Numbered from the stretch's first letter, positions 35,210-43,943 are shown. The stretch is DNA of 64,000 nt from Variovorax sp. YR216 (GCF_900107745.1 NZ_FNRO01000001.1:620001-684000); one strand, 5' to 3'. Numbers and translations: made by a program. The notes: a model not told the origin generated them from the letters alone.

Positions 35210-35807
35210 CGCCCGGGAGTGTGCCCCAAACAACCTCGCGATCCCAGAAACGAGAAAGCCCGGTGGCGGGACGGAAAGTCATGCCACCGGGCTCGATGGC
35301 GGACGCAACGCCCATGCCATCTTTTCGCGCGACCGGAAGTTGAACCGTTCCGGTCAGGCTGGCAGCAAGAGATTGCCACCGTTGGGCCGCAGTCGCTGAA
35401 CCGCCGGATTGCTCCTTGGGTTACCGGACCTTGGTGAAGCGCCTACAAAGTCGAGGCACCTACAGCCTAGGCCTGTACCGGAGAGATTTCCAAATGAGCT
35501 TTTCAATCGGCTTGGCACGGCCGATTCGCGAACTAATCCTCACATTTTTTACAACACAAATTAGAATAACGTCCCCATTTCTTATTCTTGACCGGGTATT
35601 TAGCCGCTCCTAGAATGCCCCCACACCGGACCGCCAGATCGTCCGGACTCACCCCCTAATCCGCTGCCGATTTGCAATCGGCTTGATCAGGCGGCCGCGC
35701 TCCCTCCCTCCTTCGCGCGGACCTGATACGTACCAATCCAGGCGTTGCTGCGTTCTTCTTCGTCCTCGTGGCGTTGCGAACAAGGTTCCGCATAGAAAGG
35801 AAAAGCG
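35210..35807. other. 598-bp gene-free region with many hairpins
   Basis: No convincing reading frame. Perfect or near-perfect stems follow one another: 35257-35293 (11 bp), 35295-35321 (6 bp), 35331-35355 (8 bp), 35360-35378 (5 bp), 35437-35461 (8 bp with wobbles), 35505-35526 (7 bp), then a sigma-70 promoter at 35588-35616 and two more hairpins at 35626-35646 and 35666-35682. The word CAATCGGCTTG occurs twice (35504, 35675). The 35257-35293 stem is followed on the minus strand by TTTCTCGTTTC, like a terminator. The region may encode a structured RNA on one strand plus the leader of the transglycosylase gene. No known RNA family was recognised. Confidence 0.6.
35588..35616 (+). promoter_or_regulatory. 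Sigma-70 promoter upstream of the lytic transglycosylase gene
   Basis: TTGACC, a 17-bp spacer and TAGAAT form a good sigma-70 promoter. Transcription would start near 35623, giving a leader of about 185 nt before the ATG at 35808. That leader contains two perfect hairpins, 35626-35646 (CCGGAC/GTCCGG) and 35666-35682 (GCCGATT/AATCGGC). Confidence 0.6.
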
Positions 35808-36650
35808 ATGAAGCAGGCGCTTGATGCCACAGCCCGAGGGCTACGGACTTTCATGTCCGACGTGGTCGACGGCTTCTTTGAAATCACGCACAACGGCTTT
35901 GCCCTTGTCGGGCTGGCGATCGTCTTCGCGGCGCTCGCACTGGCCGCCAGGCCGGACCTGCGCCAATCCGGCGAAGAGCAACTGATGGGCTGGCTGCAGT
36001 CCCGCAAGCCACAGCCGGTGCCCGCCGAGTTCGAGCTCGAGCCGACCGCCATCGAGCGCACCACCGCGGCCAGCCCCCACGAGTTGCCGAAACAGCAGGC
36101 CGCCGTCGCCTACTGGCTGAGCAAGAAATACCGCGTCGCCGCGGAACCGCTGGCGGTGCTGGTCTCGGAAGCGTTCGACCTCGGCAAGCGCACCAAGCTC
36201 GACCCGACGCTGATCCTGGCGATCATGGCGGTGGAATCCAGCTTCAACCCGTTCGCCCAGAGCCAGGTCGGCGCCCAGGGCCTGATGCAGGTCATGACGC
36301 GCGTCCACGGCGAGAAGTACGAGAGCGCCGGCGGCACCCTGACCGCCTTCGACCCAGTCACCAACATGCGGGTCGGCGTCAAGGTTCTGCAGGAGTGCAT
36401 CGCACGCGCGGGTTCGCTCGAAGGTGGGCTGCGTTTCTACGTCGGTGCGGCCAACCTGACGGACGACGGCGGCTACGCCTCCAAGGTCCTCGCCGAGCAC
36501 GAACGACTGCGGCAGGTCGTTGCCGGACGCCCGCCGGCGGTCAATACGCCGCCAGCCGCAGCGCGCCAGAATCCGGCGCCGGTCGCGAACCCCGCGCCCG
36601 CCAAGCAGCAGGAAGCCGCTTCGGAACGGGTCGCGATGGTCGGGGATTAA
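35808..36650 (+). CDS. Membrane-anchored lytic transglycosylase (SLT domain)
   Basis: Peptidoglycan-cleaving enzyme of 280 residues. A TM helix (FALVGLAIVFAALALAA, about 30-46) anchors it. The SLT fold follows with catalytic Glu143 in LAIMAVESSFNPFAQS, then QVGAQGLMQVMTRVHGEKY and the third motif GGLRFYVGAANLTDDGGYAS. The last 50 residues are a Pro/Ala/Gln-rich tail. GAAAGGAAAAGCG precedes the ATG. It is probably driven by the promoter at 35588 and is monocistronic, since glyA has its own riboswitch leader. Confidence 0.9.
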   Translation: MKQALDATARGLRTFMSDVVDGFFEITHNGFALVGLAIVFAALALAARPDLRQSGEEQLMGWLQSRKPQPVPAEFELEPTAIERTTAASPHELPKQQAAVAYWLSKKYRVAAEPLAVLVSEAFDLGKRTKLDPTLILAIMAVESSFNPFAQSQVGAQGLMQVMTRVHGEKYESAGGTLTAFDPVTNMRVGVKVLQECIARAGSLEGGLRFYVGAANLTDDGGYASKVLAEHERLRQVVAGRPPAVNTPPAAARQNPAPVANPAPAKQQEAASERVAMVGD

Positions 36651-36694
36651 CACCTTTTTCGAACCGGCGACTACCGCCGTCAGCTACACTCGGC

Positions 36695-36837
36695 GAGCAC
36701 GCGACTGGCGATAGGCGCTGCACTTCTTCAAGTGCGTTGCGCTGACGTGGACTACCACTGGGGAGCGTGCTGCCTGCGGTCTTGAGCAGGTGTTCAGCCG
36801 TTCGCCTGGGCAGCCCTTGTTTGGTTGAAGAACAAGG
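36695..36837 (+). promoter_or_regulatory. ZTP (pfl motif) riboswitch of glyA
   Basis: Three conserved blocks of the pfl/ZTP riboswitch occur in order and on the right strand: GCGACTGGCG (36701-36710), CCACTGGGGAGCG (36755-36767) and GCCGTTCGCCTGGGCA (36797-36812). A variable loop separates the first two, as in the consensus. A 7-bp hairpin CCTTGTT/AACAAGG (36815-36837) follows and ends 11 bp before the glyA ribosome-binding site (GAAGGA, 36849-36854), so it is the likely expression platform. The aptamer class senses ZMP/ZTP, which accumulate when 10-formyl-tetrahydrofolate is short, and glyA supplies one-carbon units. Confidence 0.85.
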
Positions 36838-36859
36838 CCCACCGTCTTGAAGGACTGCC

Positions 36860-38104
36860 ATGTACCACCGCGACAACCTGGTCGAACAGACCGATCCTGA
36901 AATCTGGGCTGCCATCCAGGCCGAGAACGCCCGCCAGGAACACCACATCGAGCTCATCGCGAGCGAAAACTACGCCTCGCCGGCCGTCATGGCCGCGCAG
37001 GGCTCGCAGCTCACCAACAAGTACGCCGAGGGCTACCCCGGCAAGCGCTACTACGGCGGCTGCGAAAACGTCGACGTCGCCGAACAGCTGGCCATCGACC
37101 GCGTCAAGCAGCTCTTCGGCGCCGATGCCGCCAATGTGCAGCCGCATTGCGGCGCCTCCGCCAACGAGGCCGTGATGCTCGCCTTCCTCAAGCCCGGCGA
37201 CACCATCATGGGCATGAGCCTCGCCGAAGGCGGCCACCTGACCCACGGCATGCCGCTGAACATGAGCGGCAAGTGGTTCAACGTCGTGAGCTACGGCCTC
37301 GACGCCAAGGAAGAGATCGACTACGACGCGATGGAGCGCAAGGCGCACGAGCACATGCCCAAGCTGATCATCGCGGGCGCCTCGGCCTATTCGCTGCGCA
37401 TCGATTTCGAGCGCTTCGCGAAGGTCGCGAAGGACGTTGGCGCCATCTTCATGGTCGACATCGCGCACTACGCCGGCCTCGTTGCCGCCGGCGTGTACCC
37501 CAACCCGGTTCCTCACGCGGACGTGGTCACCTCCACCACCCACAAGAGCCTGCGTGGCCCGCGCGGCGGCATCATCCTGATGAAGTCGCAGCACGAGAAG
37601 GCGATCAACAGCGCGATCTTCCCGGGTCTGCAGGGCGGTCCGCTGATGCACGTGATCGCCGCCAAGGCCGTGGCGTTCAAGGAAGCGCTGTCGCCGGAGT
37701 TCAAGGTCTACCAGCAACAGGTGGTCAAGAACGCCCAGGTCGTTGCCGAGACCCTCACCCAGCGCGGCCTGCGCATCGTGAGCGGCCGCACCGAGAGCCA
37801 CGTCATGCTGGTTGACCTGCGCGCCAAGGGAATCACCGGCAAGGAAGCCGAAGCGGTGCTGGGCGATGCGCACATGACGATCAACAAGAACGCCATCCCG
37901 AACGATCCGGAAAAGCCGATGGTCACCAGCGGCGTGCGCATCGGCACGCCCGCGATGACGACCCGTGGCTTCAAGGAAGAAGAAGCCCGCCTCACCGCCA
38001 ACCTGATCGCCGACGTGCTCGACAACCCGCGGGACGCAGCCAACATCGAGGCGGTTCGCGCCAAGGTGAACGCGCTGACCAGCCGTTTCCCGGTCTACCT
38101 TTGA
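36860..38104 (+). CDS. glyA: Serine hydroxymethyltransferase
   Basis: PLP enzyme of 414 residues that converts serine and tetrahydrofolate to glycine and methylene-tetrahydrofolate. The N-terminus carries [16 protein letters not shown] and the Tyr-rich loop [15 protein letters not shown]. The PLP lysine is Lys229 in [13 protein letters not shown]. The C-terminal [17 protein letters not shown] is standard. The upstream ZTP riboswitch indicates induction when formyl-folate runs low. nrdR follows after 115 bp containing a dispersed repeat. Confidence 0.98.
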   Translation: MYHRDNLVEQTDPEIWAAIQAENARQEHHIELIASENYASPAVMAAQGSQLTNKYAEGYPGKRYYGGCENVDVAEQLAIDRVKQLFGADAANVQPHCGASANEAVMLAFLKPGDTIMGMSLAEGGHLTHGMPLNMSGKWFNVVSYGLDAKEEIDYDAMERKAHEHMPKLIIAGASAYSLRIDFERFAKVAKDVGAIFMVDIAHYAGLVAAGVYPNPVPHADVVTSTTHKSLRGPRGGIILMKSQHEKAINSAIFPGLQGGPLMHVIAAKAVAFKEALSPEFKVYQQQVVKNAQVVAETLTQRGLRIVSGRTESHVMLVDLRAKGITGKEAEAVLGDAHMTINKNAIPNDPEKPMVTSGVRIGTPAMTTRGFKEEEARLTANLIADVLDNPRDAANIEAVRAKVNALTSRFPVYL

Positions 38105-38107
38105 TCA

Positions 38108-38182
38108 CCCCCGAGCGCCTTCGGCGCTCCCCCTCAAGGGGGCGCACCCAGCGGCCCAGCGGAGCCGGCTCCGCGGGTGCCC
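38108..38182 (+). repeat. Dispersed GC-rich intergenic repeat, copy A
   Basis: Between glyA and nrdR. It starts with a perfect 7-bp hairpin (GAGCGCC-TTC-GGCGCTC), then CCCCCTCAAGGGGGCGCA, GCGGCCCAGCGGAGCCGG and TCCGCGGG. The same ordered blocks occur at 61526-61619 and, inverted, at 58465-58550 and 59136-59229. In this copy the hairpins may also end glyA transcription. Confidence 0.75.
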
Positions 38183-38219
38183 TGGATTCGGTTGCGCCGG
38201 TTTCAACCAGCGGGTCGGC

Positions 38220-38663
38220 ATGAAATGCCCCTTCTGCGGCCACCTCGAAACGCAGGTCGTCGAGACCCGCGTTTCGGAGGACGGCGACTTCGTCCGTCGC
38301 CGGCGGCAGTGCGGCGCCTGCGACAAGCGCTTCACCACTTATGAACGGCCTGACGTCAACTTCCCGGTCGTGGTGAAGAAGGATGGCAGCCGCGCCGACT
38401 TCACGCCTGCCAAGGTTCGCGCGTCGATGATGCTGGCGCTGCGCAAGCGGCCGGTCAGCATCGAGCAGATCGACACCGCGCTGCTGCGCATCGAACAGAA
38501 GCTGCTTTCAAGCGGCTTGCGCGAGATCGAATCCACCAAGGTGGGCGAACTCGTGATGCGGGAACTCAAGAAGCTCGACAAGGTGGCGTACGTGCGCTTT
38601 GCGTCGGTCTACCGCAGCTTCGAGGATGTGGACGAGTTCCGGCAGTTGCTGCGGGATATCTGA
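38220..38663 (+). CDS. nrdR: Transcriptional repressor of ribonucleotide reductase genes
   Basis: ATP/dATP-responsive regulator of nrd operons, 147 residues. The N-terminal zinc ribbon has [17 protein letters not shown] and a second Cys pair in [15 protein letters not shown]. An ATP-cone domain follows ([20 protein letters not shown]). The length is normal. No clear ribosome-binding site is seen upstream. Its placement directly behind glyA is common in proteobacteria. Confidence 0.97.
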   Translation: MKCPFCGHLETQVVETRVSEDGDFVRRRRQCGACDKRFTTYERPDVNFPVVVKKDGSRADFTPAKVRASMMLALRKRPVSIEQIDTALLRIEQKLLSSGLREIESTKVGELVMRELKKLDKVAYVRFASVYRSFEDVDEFRQLLRDI

Positions 38664-38678
38664 AGTCCGGTTGCGCGA

Positions 38679-39218
38679 TCAGGTGCCGCATGCACCGGCG
38701 CAATCTCCCTTCTTCCCGGGATCGCAGACCCTGGGCCGGCCCGAGGCAGAAAGCACGACGGAACTGCGCCGGCCTGTGTCTGCCTTGAACGTGAGGCAGC
38801 CTGCACCAAAGGCACCGCTCTTGGTCTTGGAGAAGCCGCTCGCGTCGTAGCTGACGAACTTGTTGAAGCCCTCGCCGTATTGGGGATCCACCGCGATGCC
38901 CGCTCGCAGCGCATCGAATGCGCGCAACACGACCCGATTGCCATCGATGTCCGTGATGGCCACCTCCCAGCCGTTCGACCAATCCCGGTTCGTCGGAAGC
39001 AGTGTCACCAACTGCGAATGCCTGATGGCTTCGGCGCGCGCCAGGCTCAACGAGGCGACAAAGTCACTGGTCGTCGCGGCCAGTCTCTGGTTGACGAGCA
39101 GGTCACGAAATCCGGGCACGGCAACCGCACCCAGGATCGCGACGAGCGCAACCACCACCATCATTTCGATGAGCGTGAAGCCACGCCCTTGCTTGAGCGA
39201 TGGACGTGTGCCGCTCAT
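38679..39218 (-). CDS. fimT: GspH/FimT-type minor pseudopilin
   Basis: Minor pilin of 179 residues with the prepilin peptidase site G-FTLIE in GRGFTLIEMMVVVALVA followed by the hydrophobic helix. The globular domain fits GspH/FimT (SDFVASLSLARAEAIRHSQL, GWEVAITDIDGNRVVLR). Several cysteines near the C-terminus may form disulphides. The ATG overlaps the pilE stop (ATGA), and it is the last gene of the minor pilin operon. In FimT/FimU proteins the domain can prime pilus assembly and, in some species, bind DNA; no direct sign of either here. Confidence 0.88.
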   Translation of the reverse strand: MSGTRPSLKQGRGFTLIEMMVVVALVAILGAVAVPGFRDLLVNQRLAATTSDFVASLSLARAEAIRHSQLVTLLPTNRDWSNGWEVAITDIDGNRVVLRAFDALRAGIAVDPQYGEGFNKFVSYDASGFSKTKSGAFGAGCLTFKADTGRRSSVVLSASGRPRVCDPGKKGDCAGACGT

Positions 39219-39658
39219 TGCCAACACCTCCTGGAGTCCGAGCCGCTGCAGCCCTTGAGACCCGAACTTTCGATCCAGATGCTGCCAGCCACGGAATCCG
39301 AGTGGCCGGGCCTCGGATTGGCAGTCAACCGGATGCATTGCGCAGCGTCGTCGCGTCCTTCGCATGCAGCGACGGTGATGTCGTACCTGCTGCCTGCCAC
39401 ATTGGCGCCTGCAGTCGCAGTAAAGGCCTTGTCGGTCTTGTACCTCGCGCGCTGGGTGTAGAAGCGCTCCTGCTGCTGCATCTCGTGGATCAGCGCAGAA
39501 CGCGCTTCCGCGCGCCAGCCCTTTTGAACCGAATCGAGGTAGGCGGGATAAGCAATGGACGCAAGGATGGCGACCACCGCCACGGCGATCATGAGTTCGA
39601 TCAGGGTAAAACCGCGATCAAGACCCTGCCGGGTGGACCAAGGAGTCTCCTGTTTCAT
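39215..39658 (-). CDS. pilE: Type IV minor pilin PilE
   Basis: Pilin-like protein of 147 residues with cleavage motif G-FTLIE in DRGFTLIELMIAVAVVA. The conserved start of the mature protein includes IAYPAYLDSVQKGWRAEARS and QQQERFYTQRARY, typical of PilE of the fimU-pilVWXY1-pilE operons. Paired cysteines lie near AACEGRDDAAQC and at the C-terminus. Overlaps pilY1 upstream and fimT downstream by ATGA at both ends. It takes part in the tip complex or priming complex of type IV pili. Confidence 0.9.
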   Translation of the reverse strand: MKQETPWSTRQGLDRGFTLIELMIAVAVVAILASIAYPAYLDSVQKGWRAEARSALIHEMQQQERFYTQRARYKTDKAFTATAGANVAGSRYDITVAACEGRDDAAQCIRLTANPRPGHSDSVAGSIWIESSGLKGCSGSDSRRCWQ

Positions 39659-41772
39659 TTGTTGGCCTCCTTGAAGTTGACGACTTGACGCCAGTTGAGT
39701 CGGCCGCCCACCAGCGACACCGATCCGCCGTCAAGGGGGCTCTCGATCGAGGTTCCGGACCCGGAACCCGCTCCCGACCCAAAGTTGATGACGGACACCC
39801 TCTTCCTGTAGATGCGGCGCCCGAACGAGTCCACCGACGTGAAGGCGGCGTCCACCTCTTCGATCACGAGCGGCGAACCGAGCAGACCGACCGTCGAAGG
39901 GATGCAGGTACTGCCCGACGACAAGCCGGTCATCGCATTCACCGCGCAGCTGTGGCCTCCGCCACCCGCACCGCTGGCGGGGAGACCGGGGACGAACGTG
40001 TTGAACAGCAGATAGCCATCGCGGAGCGCCATCTGCGAGACCAGGCGCTCGCCTTGACTCGTTGCATCAGGCAAATCGAAGAACCAGCCACGTCGCCGCG
40101 ATGCCTTGCCGTCATAGCTGCCGTAGGCGAACGCATTGCCGGAGATGATGAACTTCCCGCCCTCATCGGGCGTCACCCGCCGCGGCTCGAGCTGCGTCCG
40201 CGCTTGGGCATTGGGGATGGTCGTGTCGTTGTCGTACACGCCATAGAGCGTTTGCACGCGACGACTGCTCAGGTCGTCGACCTCGACAAGCTTCCCGGTG
40301 CCGAACAGGACGATCGCCCCGCCATGGGGACCCCCACCGGCCAGCGGTGCAGTCGTGATGGGTTGACGGTTGCCTTGTCCGTCCTGCGCGACCATCAGCG
40401 GTGTTCGATCGAAAGCCAAGGCGTCCTGTCCCCATGGCGGCCCCTTTGCGAAGTCGAATCTCCACAGGTTGCCTTGCGTGTCGCCGGCGTACAGCCAGCG
40501 CGTTGCATTGTCGGCAGTGCTGTAGTCAGCCACGGGCCCCAGCGCATTCACGACCGTCTTGTCGAGCGGATCGGGCAGCACGATCTTGTAGTAGTTCGCG
40601 TCAAGCCGCCATGGCTCGGTGGCGGCCTTGTCCAGAGAGAGCAGAAACAATGCAGCCGCCTTGTTGACGTTGCCATTGTTGAAGCCCGAGGCAACCACCG
40701 CGAACCAGCGATTGGCGGCCGGCTGGCCTTTCGCGGCCGATGCGGTACGGAACTTCATGATGCTCGGAGCCTGCAGCACATGGCCCATATCGGGGTCGTC
40801 GTCACCGTTGAATTCCCACATCACGTCGTTTGCGGAGAACGCCCTCGGTTCGCTCACGTTCAGGGCAAACACGCCACGCGCGCCCGCGCCCATGCCGGAA
40901 ACCAGCACGGTCCTCGTCGAGCCATTCGCCAACTGCACCTCGCCCGCGGCCGGGCTGCCGTCCACGTAGGATTGGTGCACATAGTCCGGCGAGGTGTACG
41001 CGCCCAGCTTGGCGTGCAAGGACCGCGGCACGTAGGCGAAGAACTCGGTGCCGCTGTCGGCGCCGAACGCGTGCAGCATGCCGTCATTGGCGCCGACGTA
41101 CACCGCCTGCGCATCGTTCTCCCCGGTGTTCGTCGGACCGGCCAGCAACGGCGTCGAGTTCACGATGTCCCCCATGACCGAACTGCGCGTCCTGAAGACG
41201 CCGCCGATGTGGCGGGTCTCTTTCGTGCGATCGCCACGCAAGTAGTCGATGCGGGCGGCGCCAAGATCGTCCATGGCGCCCGGCGACTGGTAGGGCTCGG
41301 CGTTCAGGTAGCCTGCCAAGGCCGCGTCATTCTTCACGTCGTCCCAGGTGAATGGAACGCCACGGCCGGAATCGAGCATCGTGAAGATCTTTCGCGTACT
41401 CGGAAGCCGTGCCGGAACTGCGGGGCTCGCAAGCCGATTTCCGGTCAGCAACTCGCCCGCATTCCAGATCGGCTTCGTTTCGCGACTCACCGCACCGTCC
41501 TGGTACTTCAGGCTGTAGGCCAGCAAGGAGCCAGACCAAGTGGTGCTATCGAGTTGAGGGATGAAGACCGAGGCGTCGTTGGCGGCGACGCGGGGACTCG
41601 AGACCGGCGAGGTCGTGGACAACAGCGGTTCATTCGCCAGCACGGCATCCGGCGGAACATCCGCCGTTGGCACAGCCTCCGCGGGGGTGGACGCGCCCGC
41701 AAGCAGCAGCGCGACCGCGGCGAAGGCAACCTTCAGTTCGTTCGTTCTTGTCAATTTGAACTCCCTCGTCAT
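39655..41772 (-). CDS. pilY1: PilY1-like pilus tip adhesin, short form
   Basis: Secreted protein of 705 residues with a signal peptide (VAFAAVALLLAGASTPAEA). It carries the C-terminal PilC/PilY beta-propeller region: SVMGDIVNSTPLLAGP, VYVGANDGMLHAFGADSGTE, VDGSPAAGEVQLANGSTRTV and WRFDFAKGPPWGQ. Usual PilY1 proteins are around 1000 residues or more and begin with a von Willebrand-like region; that part is not present. I saw no clear DxDxNxDxxxD calcium loop, though an acidic NGDDDPDMG occurs. The ATG overlaps the pilX stop. It probably still caps the minor pilin complex. Confidence 0.87.
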   Translation of the reverse strand: MTREFKLTRTNELKVAFAAVALLLAGASTPAEAVPTADVPPDAVLANEPLLSTTSPVSSPRVAANDASVFIPQLDSTTWSGSLLAYSLKYQDGAVSRETKPIWNAGELLTGNRLASPAVPARLPSTRKIFTMLDSGRGVPFTWDDVKNDAALAGYLNAEPYQSPGAMDDLGAARIDYLRGDRTKETRHIGGVFRTRSSVMGDIVNSTPLLAGPTNTGENDAQAVYVGANDGMLHAFGADSGTEFFAYVPRSLHAKLGAYTSPDYVHQSYVDGSPAAGEVQLANGSTRTVLVSGMGAGARGVFALNVSEPRAFSANDVMWEFNGDDDPDMGHVLQAPSIMKFRTASAAKGQPAANRWFAVVASGFNNGNVNKAAALFLLSLDKAATEPWRLDANYYKIVLPDPLDKTVVNALGPVADYSTADNATRWLYAGDTQGNLWRFDFAKGPPWGQDALAFDRTPLMVAQDGQGNRQPITTAPLAGGGPHGGAIVLFGTGKLVEVDDLSSRRVQTLYGVYDNDTTIPNAQARTQLEPRRVTPDEGGKFIISGNAFAYGSYDGKASRRRGWFFDLPDATSQGERLVSQMALRDGYLLFNTFVPGLPASGAGGGGHSCAVNAMTGLSSGSTCIPSTVGLLGSPLVIEEVDAAFTSVDSFGRRIYRKRVSVINFGSGAGSGSGTSIESPLDGGSVSLVGGRLNWRQVVNFKEANK

Positions 41773-42413
41773 GGACAACCGGCGCTGGCCGCCGGCTTGT
41801 AGAGAGTGGTCTGCAGAACCACCCGCGTTTCCTTCCTGACGCCAAAGCCGATGGCGGTCACGCGAAAGATGTGGGTCACGGCGCCAGCACTCGCGCTCCG
41901 CAGCCGGTTGACTTCCCAGCCGCCGCGGTTGCGCATCGCCTCGATGACGTAGCGCGGGGATGCAGCGGTGGTGGCGCTCCCGGTCGCGTATTTCCGCCCG
42001 GTGAAGGTTCCGTACGCCACCGATGTCTCGCTTTCGGGCGACAGGTCCGCCCTCATCCAGGCGGGCACCGCACCCGTCTCGGCCGCAGCGCACAGCCCAT
42101 GGTTGCTGGCTCCCTCACGTCCGCAACCCGGAGCGAACGGCGTGATGTCCTTGTCGTTGAAGAGGCAGAGACGCGCCTTGGCGTCGGTGTTCGGCCCCAG
42201 CACGTCCAGTTCGGCGTCGGTCAGCGCAGCCTCCGCCGCCTGGAAGGCCACTTCGTGATCCCGATCGCTGCGCGCGCCGAGTTCGTTGACGATGGAGAGC
42301 TGTGCCGAGCCCACGCCGAGGACCGTGATCACCACCAACAGCAGCAGAACGACGATCAGCGAAAAGCCGGCCTCCCGGTGCCCCGCACCGGTTGCGGGAG
42401 AATAGGCGCTCAT
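41769..42413 (-). CDS. pilX: Type IV pilus minor protein PilX
   Basis: Minor pilin-like protein of 214 residues with an N-terminal prepilin motif EAGFSLIVVLLLLVVITVLG. The usual Glu5 is replaced by Val, which is normal for PilX/GspK-type proteins. QAAEAALTDAE, typical of the PilX N-terminal domain, follows. Four or more cysteines lie in the globular part. It sits between pilW and pilY1 with ATGA overlaps at both ends, as in the Pseudomonas operon. Confidence 0.88.
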   Translation of the reverse strand: MSAYSPATGAGHREAGFSLIVVLLLLVVITVLGVGSAQLSIVNELGARSDRDHEVAFQAAEAALTDAELDVLGPNTDAKARLCLFNDKDITPFAPGCGREGASNHGLCAAAETGAVPAWMRADLSPESETSVAYGTFTGRKYATGSATTAASPRYVIEAMRNRGGWEVNRLRSASAGAVTHIFRVTAIGFGVRKETRVVLQTTLYKPAASAGCP

Positions 42414-43345
42414 TCGGGATCCCTGACGACGTTGCGCAACATCACGGTGAACGTCGCGACCGAGCGAAAGCGTCCGTCAGCGGGCGGCGCGAAGGAGACG
42501 TCCTTGAACTCCAGCCCCAGCGGGAACAGGCGATAGTCCTCGCCCACAACCCGCTTCAGATCGCCATTCGGACGCTGACTCCGAACCACGATGCCCACGC
42601 GGACCGCCACGACCTTGCGCCACTCGGCATGCGCACTCCCGGTTTCCGCCCCCTTGGCCGCGATCGCGCTGGCGTCCAGCCAGGTCTCGGGTACGCCATC
42701 GCCGTTGCCGTCATAGCCGTAGACGACCTTGAACTTCTCGACACCGCGAACGAGGGGCTGCGCCGCGGACTTCGCATCGGTCTTGCAGTAGAGACTCGGT
42801 TCGCCGTCGCGCGCGACCTTCACATGGAAGATGTTCAATACCCGATCACCGGATGACGGCATATCGGCAGGCCCCGCCCTCCTGGTGCCCATGCAATCGA
42901 TCATCGATCCGTCGGCATTGCGAGTGCCGCCCTCGCTGCGCCCGAAAAAGCGCACCATGAGCGAATCGTTCCCGCCCGCCCGGTCAGAATTGTTCTGACC
43001 AAAGTCGCTGCCGCTCACGGTGGTGTTGCTCGCGCCCGCAATGTTCAGGTCCATCGGGTCCGACGAGTCCGCCAGCAGGTTGGCATTGCTTGCGATGACC
43101 CCAACGCCGTTGGTGAGCTGATCGGGCGCATAGTCCGCATAGCCCGCCTGACGGACCAGGCTCTGCACCACGTAGCGTGCGAAGCGCAGCGAATCCTGGA
43201 CCGCCTGCACGTCGGAATCGGTGTTGAACAGCTTGTTGCCGGCGAGAAACGCGGTCGAGGCGGCGAGCACGAGAACCAGCCCCAAGGCCATCGCCACCAT
43301 CAACTCGATCAACGTCACGCCGCGCTGAGAAGGTCGACGCGTCAT
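42410..43345 (-). CDS. pilW: Type IV pilus minor pilin PilW
   Basis: Minor pilin of 311 residues with cleavage motif G-VTLIE in QRGVTLIELMVAMALGLVLV, followed by the PilW region SLRFARYVVQSLVRQAGYAD. The globular part is rich in Asp, Asn and Gly. The start lies 1 bp after the pilV stop. PilV, PilW, PilX and PilE together form the priming complex that carries PilY1 at the pilus tip. Confidence 0.9.
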   Translation of the reverse strand: MTRRPSQRGVTLIELMVAMALGLVLVLAASTAFLAGNKLFNTDSDVQAVQDSLRFARYVVQSLVRQAGYADYAPDQLTNGVGVIASNANLLADSSDPMDLNIAGASNTTVSGSDFGQNNSDRAGGNDSLMVRFFGRSEGGTRNADGSMIDCMGTRRAGPADMPSSGDRVLNIFHVKVARDGEPSLYCKTDAKSAAQPLVRGVEKFKVVYGYDGNGDGVPETWLDASAIAAKGAETGSAHAEWRKVVAVRVGIVVRSQRPNGDLKRVVGEDYRLFPLGLEFKDVSFAPPADGRFRSVATFTVMLRNVVRDPE

Positions 43346-43346
43346 C

Positions 43347-43943
43347 TCACGGACCTCCCGAACCGCTGTCGCCGTGCGCCAAGACCAATTGCATGACGAC
43401 CCGCGGCGCTGCGTCGGGACTCATTTCCTCGGGACTGCCAACATGCGGCTTCCAGCCCAGCTTGACGACGAGGTTGTGACCGCCATCGGAGCAGTCCCAC
43501 GTCGGGCTCTTGCCGTCGTCGTCCAACAGCCCGTCGTCGAAGCACACGGCGACACGAGCCTCGGGCAACGTGCTTCTCACCCGTGCCACCCATTGGCGAA
43601 GATCCCATGCCGCCAGCGCCTTCGCATCGCAACTGGCACCGGCCCCTGCGCACGATGCACCGGCCAGCCCACCCGGCAGAGCGTCCGTGCTCTTCAGGTC
43701 GTCAAGCAGATAAGGATTGACGGCCCGGTCATTCCTTGACGAAACGTTCTTGTTGATACGGACCGCTTCCGACAGCTCGCGAACAAGATTGACTGCTGAA
43801 GTGAAGGCCCCGGACTCGCCCATGCTTCGCACCGAGGTCGTCAGCATGCCCACCGCACCCAGCAGCCCCAAGCTGAGAACGACGATCGAGACGAGTACTT
43901 CAAAAAGCGAAAAGCCAGCGACCCGGCGTCTGGATGGCGCCAT
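43347..43943 (-). CDS. pilV: Type IV pilus minor pilin PilV
   Basis: Minor pilin of 198 residues with motif G-FSLFE in VAGFSLFEVLVSIVVLSLG, followed by LLGAVGMLTTSVRSMGESGA. It is the first gene of the operon pilV-pilW-pilX-pilY1-pilE-fimT. The frame is open for 46 more codons upstream, but the ATG at 43943 sits directly before the basic leader and prepilin motif. The 195-bp gap to ribD holds both divergent promoters. An expected fimU-like gene upstream is absent; a FimT-type gene lies at the other end of the operon. Confidence 0.88.
   Translation of the reverse strand: MAPSRRRVAGFSLFEVLVSIVVLSLGLLGAVGMLTTSVRSMGESGAFTSAVNLVRELSEAVRINKNVSSRNDRAVNPYLLDDLKSTDALPGGLAGASCAGAGASCDAKALAAWDLRQWVARVRSTLPEARVAVCFDDGLLDDDGKSPTWDCSDGGHNLVVKLGWKPHVGSPEEMSPDAAPRVVMQLVLAHGDSGSGGP

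Noticed and set aside
35260..35490. 6S RNA in the hairpin-rich gap
   Set aside because: The + strand near 35455-35490 (TACAGCC ... GGAGAGATTTCC) resembles the 3' end of E. coli 6S RNA, but no complementary 5' end (GGAAATCTC-like) is found about 180 nt away on either strand.
35512..35530. Sigma-54 promoter (TTGGCACG ... TTCGC)
   Set aside because: The GG to GC spacing is 12 instead of the required 10 bases and the -12 element is imperfect.
35416..35613. A 65-residue frame in the noncoding region
   Set aside because: No ribosome-binding site and AT-rich third positions unlike local genes. It overlaps several hairpins and the promoter.
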